From assembly GCA_001600415.1 (NCBI GenBank), contig BCJX01000006.1, forward strand, positions 769,971 through 833,970: a stretch of DNA of 64,000 nucleotides, read 5' to 3'. This stretch comes from Pascua guehoae. Its lineage: Eukaryota > Basidiomycota > Tremellomycetes > Trichosporonales > Trichosporonaceae. Below the pieces are notes generated by a model. It was given only the letters and a program-made list of their open reading frames with translations. It had not been told where the DNA came from and did not search any database. This document shows, in pieces, positions 10,388 to 20,374 of the stretch. A program made the translations under genes and the position numbers. The stretch's first letter is position 1, and each line of letters opens with the position of its first letter.

Positions 10388-11376
10388 ATGGCTCGCTCCC
10401 TCGCCCCTGCCCCACCACCGCGTACGGTCCGCCTCGGCGGTGTCGTGCGCTACAACCACCAGCCGCCCGCGGGCATTCGGCGCTACTTGTGGAAAATGGG
10501 GTGCGTTTCGTTCAAATCCTGTCGGTCCCAACGCGTATGGCGCCAAATATGAGCGACGCGGCAGGCTCGGGTTTGGACTTGGATGGCGGGCTACAACACG
10601 TTTTGATGTCCGTCCCCCAGCTTGCTGCCCGACGCCGACGCGCTCTCGTGTCGCTCATGCACCCCTCGTCCCGGCCTGTCATGCTACAGCGCCAACCTCG
10701 ATGCACTTGCTAACAGCACAGAGTCCGGGTCGACGCGCACTTTTGCTTTGCGATGCTCGAGTGGTGGGAGGCGCTCATCATCGGTGAGTCTAGTTGGAGG
10801 TGCTGTGCTTCACCGGGGTCGGTACGCTGCTTCTGGCGCTCGCGGGGTGCCGACACTGCACTTGTGGCCGCAGTTGTGCGGAAGGCTGTGGCGTGGGATC
10901 TCTGTCTGTCCGTGGGCGGAGTCGTACCACACGCCACTCACACGTACGACATCTGTGATGTGTCTGCTTCTTGTGCTTCTTGACACGTGTTATTGGTGCA
11001 TGTGGATGAGGGTGGCTGTGACATACCGAGCCGCGACTGGCAGGCTTGACACGATAGAGGCTGGTGACATCTTCTCGTCTTCCCCGGCCCCTCCTTTCCC
11101 CGCCGCGTACGGCACACTAACACGACAGGCCTCATCGTCCTCCCCATCACCGGCCTGTTCTGGTACTCTGCCTTTACCTACTTCCCCGCGCACTTCCGGT
11201 ACTTGTCGCGACGATTCGCCTACTACGTCTTTGGCGACGAGGGCGTCGACCTCGTCGCGTGCCTCCGCACGTGGTTTGCAGAGTGGCTCAACCTCGCGTG
11301 GATGTGGGTGCGCGGCGGGCCGAGCAGCGTCGCAGGCGCGGGCGGCAGTGTGGGACGCGCCGCTATCGAGCTGTAG
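10388..11376 (+). CDS. Small activating subunit of serine palmitoyltransferase (ssSPT-like)
   Basis: Small SPT subunits bind the Lcb1-Lcb2 heterodimer in the ER membrane and strongly stimulate condensation of serine with palmitoyl-CoA, the first sphingolipid step. Exons 10388-10500, 10722-10783 and 11129-11376 give 140 aa with consistent phases (2, 1). The core FCFAMLEWWEALIIG followed by LIVLPITGLFWYSAFTYFP and a downstream His lines up with the metazoan MLEPWE...-TM-...MP.H pattern; one hydrophobic segment is predicted. Compared with the about 70-80 aa animal proteins it has N- and C-terminal extensions. The assignment rests on the ML-E-WE motif and topology, so it is good but not certain. 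Confidence 0.75.
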
Positions 11377-11811
11377 CGACTTTTACTGTAGCGACAAAAG
11401 CGACACGGTGGCCCGGCGGCCGGTGACGACTGGGCTCTCGGTTGTGGGCGGCCAAGCTCTCCGGCCAGCGTCCCTAGCGCTAAGTGTCACCGTGCCCCGG
11501 CTGTCGGTTCCATGATTCCCCGCTCGACCCATTCCCACATCCAACACCTCGTAACCCTTGCCCCTGTTCACCGCCCCGTACACGCCCTCGACACCATCGA
11601 CGCGATAGACATCTCCTCCACATACATAGCAGAGCTCTGCGCACCGCGCAAAGACAGTATTAACATAACTCCCATCCCTCCGTAATCAATGTCACAGACT
11701 ACAGTATCGCCTACTTGCAGCACCCGACACGGTCTAAAACACAGGACACCACCGCCTTCAGGTTTCGCGCTGCACTCTCTACTTCTTACTCTCAGCTAGT
11801 CCCCTCGGCGC
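11377..11811. other. Convergent intergenic region, nothing recognised
   Basis: Shared 3' flank of the SPT small-subunit gene and the lipase gene. No ORF or repeat of note. Confidence 0.5.
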
Positions 11812-13813
11812 CTAGAGCTTGGCCCTCACCTGCGAATGCTGGATGACCCACTTGCCGACCACGTCGGCGAGCTGGACGGGCTCGGGAGCGTTTTCGTTGT
11901 GCGGCTCGTGGAAGAGGCCCTGGAGGTCAGCGTGTTCATGCCCAACGGTATTGACTGCTGGAGGCAGAGCTTTGAAGGCAGCTCGCCCTGTTTTGACACT
12001 CACGTCGAGAACCTTGACGGTCTTGTCCTTGGCCACCACATTTTCGCCAAAGCGCACAGCCGCCTTGGGGCAGCAGATGGCATCGGCACCGCCGTGGTAC
12101 AGGAGCAACGGGAGATCCTTTGGCCACGCCTCCCACGACGCCTTGCTGTCGAGCGACTCGCCGAGGAGGATCATCTCGTTGATCGCCGAGAGAGAGCCGA
12201 CCGGCTCGCACCACGGGTCCTTGGACGTGCGCTCGATGACCTCGGTGTTGTGCGTGAGGTCCTGTATGTTAGTGCAGGCTTAGGGGGGAACTGCTCCAGG
12301 AGAGTGAGATTGGAGCACGACCAGGGGTCCTTGAGTTGGTGCGGCGGACTGGGGAAGAGGGAGGGGCGGGGCAGGATGGCTGCGGTGGATGTCTGCACGG
12401 GGGACATTGGGCAGGGAGATCATCATCAACATGCAAGCACCATCGCCATACACCCCAGATATCGTCGGCTCACGCAGGCATCATCCACTCGTGTGAGGGA
12501 GTCAAACTCGGCGTGTAGGTGGGAGTCAGAGCCGACTCCGACGTCTTCCTATTACCGCTGCGACATCCACTATCCCACCAGCACTCCCAGATATCGCTGA
12601 TCTTGAACACTCACCTCAACCTTGAGTCCAGTGTTGAGGTTCAAGCTGCCGAGACCAAGCATGATTGCCAGGCGGGCGACCCTGAGCTGTGCGGGCGTTA
12701 GACGTGCATTGCGGGGCGGGATATTGGATGTTGCTCGCGAGCGTTCCAACTACCCATGACTCACCAGGAGCCAAGGAAGCGGGTTAGTCGAGCGGATAAA
12801 GGGCCCGCTCGCAATGACGCCAGAGAGGAGCTGAAGGGTCTCCTTGGCCGGCGGCGCATTGGGACGCGTCGCAAAGCCCAGGACTTCACCGCCGCCCTGT
12901 GTGGTTAGCGTTGAGCATGGTGATGTATGGAAGTGTGGTCCGGCGGCTGTGGGCATGCGATGGAGACGCTGCTGCAAATTTCCCCGGACAATCAAACATG
13001 CTACACTAAAACAACTTGGCCCTCTAGTCAAAGGACTCAGCCGGTGCTTCTTGGCCGGAAGATGTGCACGTGTGCGGGCGGGCGCTCGCTCAATTGACTC
13101 CTCCCCAGTGTCCAGCAATTGTAGGTCGTTCCCCTCCGTGGATCCAAAGCGCATCTCAAACGAGCACGAGTGATCGAATTCGTCGCTTCACCGTGAAACA
13201 CCAAGCACTCACCATGCTGTGACCGTACAGGAAGAGGGGCTTTCCAGCCGCCCGCTCGCTCTCGCGCTTGATCCAGTGCTCGATGTCGGGGAACGCCTTG
13301 GAGAAGCCACCGTGCTTTCCCTTGTGGACACCGAGAACGTGCGGCTTCTTGCCATCCTTCTTCCACGCCTCGACCTCGGGGGCGCTAGTAGCGAGTGGCG
13401 TGTTGCCTGTCCGCCCAAACCCGCGCTGGTCCCAGCCAAACACGTGCAGGCCCTGCGTGGCGACCTCGCGGAAGTAGGCGTCGTACCGCTCAATGTGCTC
13501 GGCAAAGCCGTGGACAAAGACAATGTACGCCTTGGGCTCGGCGTCGGTAGGGAACCACTGTGGGTTAGTGATGGCAGGCGGGGCAGGCTCGGTAGCAGAG
13601 AACGGTGCCGGCAGCAGAGAGCTGCGTAGGCGTAATCGATACTGCCCCCACACATGGTGACACTCCCGTCCTCATAGTCATCCCATAGCCCCCTTCATCC
13701 AAACCCAACACCAAGTGGCCAGTATGACGCGCACGTACCCTCTTTGTGTAAAACGGTGTGTTGTCAACACCGAGCACCCACTCCTCGGCGACGTCGACGT
13801 TCTGAGGCGGCAT
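11812..13813 (-). CDS. YJU3: Monoacylglycerol lipase (alpha/beta hydrolase)
   Basis: The enzyme hydrolyses monoacylglycerol to glycerol and fatty acid, typically on lipid droplets (EC 3.1.1.23). Exons 13813-13739, 13557-13213, 12896-12765, 12686-12615, 12261-12004 and 11919-11812 are all in phase 0 and give 329 aa, within the fungal Yju3 range. The oxyanion-side motif VHGFAEHIERY, the nucleophile elbow GHSMGG (Ser139, split across an intron), the acid in YHGGADAICC (Asp268) and the His in GLFHEPHNE (His298) form a complete catalytic triad. Uniform phase-0 introns suggest an older exon structure. No signal peptide is visible. It is divergent from BOS1 across 740 bp. Confidence 0.95.
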
Positions 13814-14553
13814 ATTGGGCAGGTAGCAGGTTCAGTGACGTATAAGGTATCCGTGTGAGGGAGAGAGAACAGTCGAGAGGCCAAGTGGACGATTGCAAGC
13901 GAGTAGACGTGGGTAGATGGATCTGACACAGCAATGGGCTCGGGTCCTCAAACTTGGACTAGGACGAGCTAGCATGGATGCACGGATGCTACAGATGCCG
14001 GGTGGCAACGTGTGCTCTATAACCGGATCTCTGTAAACAAATAAAAAAGTTGGTGCCTACCCGGCCCTCTCTGCGCGCCTACGACTGTCCCGACCTCTTG
14101 GAGGGCCAATGCCAAACCAGCCAGACTGATCCGTTGCCGGCCTGTCTGCGCCACGTGGGCGGCAACTGGCTTGATCACCGATACGAAACCAAGGCATCAA
14201 GCTGTGAAGCTCGACTGGGGATCGAACACTGGACCTAGAGGAGACTAATGTCGTACAATGGGCGCGCTGAAGAGGTGATTCCGTGAATAGAAATAAACAC
14301 CTTCCCCAACCCATTACAGGTAATAGTAGTGGTATCTTGTCCCCCATGAGTGGTCTCTCTCAATCGTCTTAATCGGACATGTCACTGATCTCCGTCATTC
14401 CGCATTCAGTTGGCCGCCGTTAGCCTTTCCCGGTTCCTGCACACAGGACGCGCCCAAAACACGGCAACCGTCAGCCTGCCAGCTAACCCCTTCGACGTGT
14501 CATCTACATCTATCTCCCTTCACTACACTACACTACCTTGTTCCCCATCCATC
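13814..14553. other. Divergent intergenic region, lipase / BOS1
   Basis: It holds both promoters. A short tRNA-like relic (14209-14256, minus) with a TTCGATC T-loop lies in the middle; it lacks enough sequence for D and anticodon arms. Otherwise nothing is recognised. Confidence 0.45.
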
Positions 14554-16018
14554 ATGAACTCACTCAACGCACTGGGAAATCGCCAGATCACATCGCTCAA
14601 CTCCGACCTCGCGCGCTTCGAGTCTGGCGAGGCAGGTTCGAGCATCCAGGGTGAGTGTTGCCACGGCCAGCAACGCGCAACGCAAGGGCTCGCGCATGGT
14701 CCTGTGCTTCTTCCTCCTCTCGACGCGTCTCGCAACGTGCCGAGATACTCGACGCAATGTGTCGTTGGGTCACAGTTGAGAGGTTACGCATCGACGTGCT
14801 GTTATGTTCCTGTTCCTCGGCGTGGTGCTTGGCGATGATAGTGGTTGTAACCGGCGGACTCGTCGGCGTCCGCCGCATCACGATGCCCTGGAATCGCACA
14901 GCTGATCCTTCCTCACAACGCGAATTGTGTTGCGCCTTTAACCCCCATATGATGAGTACACACACATGCTGACTCACAGGCCAGATCACGACGACGCTTG
15001 CTGCGCTGTCGCGGTTGATAGACGACTATGACTCCATGGCACGCAAGGAGATCATGACTGCCCCGCGCGAGAAGGCAAACACGTGAGCTTTGGACAAGGC
15101 GGGTTGGAATAGGTGCTGACGACCGCTTCTGCATTTCCCGCTTCTGACACCTCCACCCCTCTGACTATTAAACCATGTCGCTGAATCTGCCCCAATACAA
15201 GCCTGTCTCGGCTGTTGTTGACATGATTTCCGCCTCGCGTATCCTGTCCCTTCCCGTCAATGTTCCCGCCGACGCCACTCTCCCCGGTTCCACCTGCAGA
15301 CGTGTGGCAAAATTCCGGAATGAACACAAGGAACTCAAGGCGCGCTTTGAGAGGGCAAAGAGTGGGGAACAACAGAAGGTGTGTTTCGGCTTGCTTGAGG
15401 AATGGAACCGGATGCGTAGTCGGATGGACACTGCCAGGCAGCGATTCGCCTCCAGGGATCCTGTGTCTCTTACGACGGGGCGACGACGGTGCCCAGAATA
15501 GCCGGGATAAAGGAAACCCACTAACAACTAGGCGCGGGACGATCTTCTTGGCGTATCCAGCGCAACAGGCGGAGCAGGACGGGGGACCACAGCCACGATG
15601 CGGCGTGCCGGGATGGGATCACCTCTCCACGAATCACCGTTTGGCTCGTCCACCAACCTGTTCCAACCCAACCAACCCAGCGAGCGCGAAGACTATGCGC
15701 TCCGGGAACACTCATTTATCCGCGAGACGGAAAACAGCCTCGACCAGTACATTGCCCAAGGGCGTGCCGTGTTTGGAGACCTGGTCGAGCAGCGCGGCCT
15801 GCTCAAGAAGACACGGACACGACTCCTGGACGCGGCCAACACGCTGGGCGTGAGCCGCGAGACCATCAGCTGGGTCGAGCGTAGGACGTGAGTGCACATG
15901 GCGGACCTGGTGGCGAGGCCTTGGCTGACGTGGCAGGACGCAGGACGCGTGGATCTTTGGCGCCGGTGCGACATTCACCCTGTTCAGCTTCTGGCTCATC
16001 TGGCACTACCTTGGTTAG
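14554..16018 (+). CDS. BOS1: Golgi/ER v-SNARE Bos1 (membrin/GOSR2)
   Basis: Bos1 is the Qb SNARE for ER-to-Golgi vesicle fusion, acting with Sed5, Bet1 and Sec22. Exons 14554-14650, 14980-15082, 15300-15378, 15532-15887 and 15937-16018 give 238 aa. The start MNSLNALGNRQITSLNSDL matches the conserved N-terminus; SRLIDDYDSMARKE is the Habc-region hallmark; the SNARE motif runs through RGLLKKTRTRLLDAANTLGVS and SWVERRTTQD, followed by a C-terminal anchor (FTLFSFWLIWHYLG) that ends the protein. The region between Habc and SNARE is Gly/Ala/Thr-rich. Splicing of the last exon restores the family's RRTTQD junction, supporting the model. Confidence 0.97.
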
Positions 16019-17313
16019 ACAAGACACACCCTGCCGTCGCTCCCTTTCTTGTCGCCCCTCCCTCCACACACGCCCTATAATGTCATGAGGCGCACAGTCA
16101 TTTTGTTCCGAGTCCTAGTCTGCATGTGCATGTTGGTATCACCGAGCAGAGTTGGAAGCGCAAGACATGTTGGGTGCAGGGGTGAATTCTGCGCTGCCCA
16201 CATGCGACGAGCACGTCGGCCACGGACGCATTGAGGTCGCATGCCTGGTCCATGGCGTTCAGCATGAGGGCCGAAGAGAATGACGCTCTTCATCACACAT
16301 TGGCTACAGTATGCTATGTATGGAGAGTGTTGCCCAATGGCGCATTTAAATTCTACTGACTTTGCGAGTCGTCTACCCAAGCGCAGACATTTCTCAGCTA
16401 CTCATCTCGAAGCTACCCATCTCGAAGTTACCCATCTCGAACCTTGTTGCTATGTAAATTATTGTCACGGTACTCAGCCCCACTACGAGTCGTGGTGTCA
16501 GCCCCAGATATTCTTATCGGACGCGCTCGCACGCCCTATCGATTATTTGCTTTCGGAATATGCTTTTGAACAGTGTATGGATACGACCATCATGATTAAT
16601 TACTGGACATTTTCAAGCGAGGAGCTAGTTACAGAGACAGTTGCCAAGCAACCGCGGTCGACTTGGGGCAGGCGACGCTACTGGTTTCAGTGTTGTGGAG
16701 ACCCCCTCGACCCTCGTACACGGCCAGGCGGACGCGGTGGTTGATAATCGCATGTGGTAAGGAGGGGACGGACGAGACGGCCAGAGTGGGCGGGACCGAG
16801 GTTTGGCACGGTGTCGTTTATTTACACCTGCAACATGGTGGCAGCAAAACGAGGGGCAAAGCTTAATTGTCGCAACTTTCCATTCGGCAGAGTGGTGTGG
16901 GTAGGCACCTGATTGTCGATTCGAGCGGCACATCTGTGCAGCCATGGGGGACAGAGTACGGACACGCGAGCGATTAGACACCGCAGTGTCTCAACCAGCA
17001 GGCAGCAGGCCAAGTCGTCGAGCGAGCGGATACAGGCGAGCGTACCGCCCATGCGCCTCAAAACCTGACCTGCAAGCTGCACGGCCAACGTAATCATGAC
17101 GCGTCGCAACACGCGCGCGCTGGGCATCCGTGCCTGAATTCCTTTCCTTACGCGACTCGGCCATCTGGCACCTGCTACCAGACCAGACTTTACGACGTTC
17201 AACGCGCAAGCACAGCACGTTCTACATCCTGTGCATCACCCGCCCGTCGCCTTGTTCTTTATCGCTGGCCCTGGCTCGTGCGGATCGTGGTGTCGACACA
17301 ATGGCGATTGGCG
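16019..17313. other. Convergent intergenic region with an AT-richer core
   Basis: The segment 16300-16640 is visibly less GC-rich than its surroundings and carries a 15-bp triplet repeat (16397-16441). Open frames at 16280-16744 (plus) and 16822-17202 (minus) have no recognisable protein features. It may be a decayed insertion, but nothing diagnostic remains. Confidence 0.4.
16397..16441. repeat. 15-bp direct repeat, three copies
   Basis: Three head-to-tail units of the form GCTACCCATCTCGAA differ by one or two bases each. Confidence 0.85.
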
Positions 17314-17840
17314 TCAGAGACGGCGCAGCTGCGTGGTCAGCGGCCGTCAAACTGGCCCTGGAGTCTTGTGCCACAATGGCAGGCAATGAGCACGTTGCGA
17401 CCATGAAACACAACCACACGCCCGAGTACCGAGCACACGGCTACTGTACATGCCCCCCTTATCTATACTCACATAGGCCTTGAGGTGCGCCATGAGGCTC
17501 GCGTTGCGGCTCGCGAGACGCCCGTCGGCGCGGACCGCGGCCAGGAGGTGCGTCGTGAGGACGCTGTGGACGATTTCGCGCCAGATGGCCTCTTCGTCGT
17601 CGGTCCACTGGGTGCGGGGCTGGTGTCAGCGGGTGGGTTCTGGGGTGAGTAGTCGTGGGTGGTGGGGGGAAGAATGTGGAGGTTGGGGCGGATGGCAGGT
17701 GTGGTGGGAGGATGTAGTGAAGACATGAGAAAGTGGTGGGGGTTGGGCCAACATGGCAGGTGGGAGAATGTGGTGGCGAGAAGAGAAAAGTGGCGCACCT
17801 TACGGCCAGTGGCCGGGGGCGACTCGGGGTACCTGTCCAT
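17314..17840 (-). CDS. Tiny SANT/Myb-like protein, 63 aa
   Basis: Proposed exons 17840-17799, 17607-17473 and 17328-17314 join in phase 0 to give 63 aa. The core begins RKWTDDEEAIWREIVHSV and ends MAHLKAYLRRL, a Trp-Thr-x-x-E-[E/D] start like the first SANT helix. It closely parallels the gene starting at 45173 in core length, in the upstream intron just before the Trp (one codon away), and in a very short last coding exon after the core. The last exon here (5 codons, CTGAC branch, CACGCAG acceptor) is the weakest part. It was not recognised as a known named protein; a DNA-binding or chromatin role is inference from the SANT resemblance only. Confidence 0.5.
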
Positions 17841-19024
17841 TGCGCGTTTGAGTGGGTGAGGAGCAAGTCAAGGAGGGGGTACTGTGCGCCGTGGGGTTGG
17901 CGAGGTAGGGAGCACGTTGAGAGATAATGGTGGTGGGGTTGGCGAGGTAACGAACAAGTCGAGAGATAATGGTGGTGAGGGTGGAGGGTTGGGAAGTGAA
18001 CAGTGTGGGTATTTAACCATAACACTCATATTCCTCGGCGTGCCAGAGAGCTAGCAGTGCCATGCCTCAAGCCCAGTACGCCCACAGTCACTCAGAAGCA
18101 GACTCTCACTGCGCTCTCGGTATAGCTCCGGCTCACACGTGCCCCGACGCTCCCAGTCGGGATGACAGCATCGTCTCCTCAGCCATTCAAAGAATGTGTG
18201 GCGAGGGGCTATTGTGCGCCCGCAATGACTGGATTGTGTGCGTGAACACACTGTGCGGCACGCTTGCACATTGTAAAATCACAACGTGCACACACGCACA
18301 AAGCATGGCATTTCCAGGGATGCCTGTGCGACCATGTGAGGGGCAGCAGGCTCGCACGCCCTCGTCGGGCTTTGCGAGTCGGGGGCGTGGAGGCGACACC
18401 CACGCACGGAGACAAGCATTAGTTGCCACCACGCCACTCGGATCGTTCACGTTGGACTCGCAGCACCTCGCCCGCGACGAGAGGTAGTGCTCTAGCGTTC
18501 TAACATTATTCCTAGTCCCATTCTGACGGGACTCTGGACCTGGCATGACACAGAGTGACCCCGTCATGCAGCCATTCTTTGCTAACTACTGTACAGGCAC
18601 CTAGCATCACTTCGCTGGCTCGCTGGGTAGCTCCACCTAACCACTTCCATAGCGGAAGTCGCAGGGATTTGACCATTAATGTGATGATGATGCATCCAAG
18701 CAGGTGACATGATGAATCACTACGCGACGCGCCCTATGGAAGTATGCAACGACAGCACGTATTTGAACCAGCGGCCAGAAGACGGCAACCGCGAAAGACT
18801 GGAGCCTTTCACCGTATCCAGCGTTATTACAATCGACTAACACGACAAGCGGCCTGTTGTAAAAGACGGGGAATGAGACGGATATGGAGGTGCGAGAGGG
18901 CTACTTGGGCACTAGAGACGCGGATAGTCTAGCAGCCGACGGCGGTGTGTGGCACCGCCCCTCGACGAGACGGCGAGGCCGAGCATTCGGGAATCTCGGA
19001 TGTGAACACCGCCGATAGGTCGCC
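17841..19024. other. Intergenic region upstream of the 63-aa gene
   Basis: It carries a 42-bp direct duplication close to the 63-aa gene's start (17895-17979). The rest (to 19024) shows no credible ORF, tRNA or repeat. Confidence 0.45.
17895..17979. repeat. Direct duplication of about 42 bp
   Basis: Two adjacent copies start GGTTGGCGAGGTA and end GAGAGATAATGGTGGTG, differing mainly in the centre. They lie 55-140 bp upstream of the 63-aa gene's ATG and may be promoter elements. Confidence 0.85.
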
Positions 19025-20374
19025 TCAGTGCCTCTCGTCGGCCCAGTTGGCATTATACGACGGTGGGAGGTCAAGGACCCTCGGGACGCGTCCAGCATCC
19101 TCGTGGCGGTTGATGACGGTGGGTGCCGGCTGCAGGGGAGGCGCCGACTTTTCCGCCATCGCAGCAGAGGAAGATGCCTCTGCTGGGGGTGAGGGAGCAA
19201 CCGTACCGCTCGAGTGCGCCTCGGGGGAGAGCGGGATTTCGGACGGCATGACGGCGGACACGAGCTGGAAGGCACGGGCCTTCTTGGACGCCATGGCAGG
19301 AGGGGAAGATGCCGCTGCAATAGCCGAGCTTGATTCCGCCTGGGGGGTGGGTGCTCCTTCAGATGGGACTGTCTGGTTGGGCCCAGGTGTTGTCAAGGGT
19401 ATCCTGCTGCCCTTTTCAACGTCGCGGTTCTCCAGAGTTGCTCCTTGTGCGTTGACCGGGTCGGTCACGTATGGAAAGATCTCGCCCTCTGCGAGGTCTA
19501 AACGATTGGCCGTGTGTTGCTCGCGGTAGCGACGAGTTACAATCAAGTTTTCCAAGGACCGTCGGCAGCAGAACCACAAAAGGAGCACCAAGACGACAAT
19601 GCCGCCCAGGGTTGCCCCCACAACGATGCCGGCCATGGCACCAGTTGAGAGGCTGAAGAATGTCAACTGTGTCCTATTGGAACACGAGCAGCACATCGTT
19701 ACACCACTCACCCCTTCCCGCCTCCTTCATTATTCGTGGACTGCGACGAGGGTGCAGACGCCCTTGGGCCTTGAAGAACCATGGCGGATCCTGTGGAGCT
19801 GGCGGCAATCGAAGAGTCGCTCGCAGACGGTGCCGCCTTCAAAGTTAATAACCGCCTTGGTCAAGGAAGCTCAGGTTGCATGCTGTCAACTCACCGCTTC
19901 TGTGAGGCATTCGCTGCTGGAGCCTTGTTGAACTGTCACCAGTCCGGAGAAGGCAATGGCCCCAGTAGCATCTTTCACCTGGAGTGTTACAGATGTTCCC
20001 GCTGCCACATTGACATTCCACGTGGCCTGGTTTATCGTCGCCCGGCTCGCGACGGTTACTAAGGCAGTGGCACCGACCTGTAGACCGGGAAGCACGTCAC
20101 TGTACGCGTTGGCGTTGGCAAGACAATACTAAACTGGCAACCTACACGACGAAAGGTGGTTGACCGCCCGACCACCTCAAAAGGGAAGGCTCTGTGTGTG
20201 AGTGAGGGAGGGTGCCACTCTGGACGCACCGCATTGTATCAGCTCGGTCTGGCCTGGTCAGCACTGTTTCAATCATACTCAATCACCAAGCCTCACAGGA
20301 GTATTCATAGTAAGTGCTTGCCCAGTGACAGTGGCAGCCAACAGGCTCACTGCGAACAAAGTGAAGGCCCACAT
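19025..20374 (-). CDS. Secreted/plasma-membrane protein with one TM segment and Ser-rich stalk
   Basis: Exons 20374-20297, 20248-20230, 20191-20146, 20099-19895, 19836-19712 and 19652-19025 give 366 aa with continuous phase. The N-terminus MWAFTLFAVSLLAATVTGQ is a signal peptide. A small beta-type ectodomain follows, with two Cys (TELIQCEP; GSSSEC) and the WSGGQPPF and VLPG motifs typical of a widespread basidiomycete ectodomain. Then come a Ser/Ala/Thr-rich stalk and a Gly/Val/Leu transmembrane helix (MAGIVVGATLGGIVVLVLL) ending WFCCRR. The cytoplasmic tail is Pro/Ser-rich and ends PPSYNANWADERH. It may be a wall-stress or surface sensor, but no function is established. The second exon is a 19-nt microexon encoding the first conserved Cys. 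Confidence 0.78.

Noticed and set aside
16280..16744. 154-codon plus-strand ORF
   Set aside because: In the AT-richer intergenic island, includes the 15-bp repeat; no recognisable protein signature or splice context.
18601..18720. Possible tRNA near GGTCAAATCCC (minus strand)
   Set aside because: The surrounding arms do not fold into a cloverleaf.
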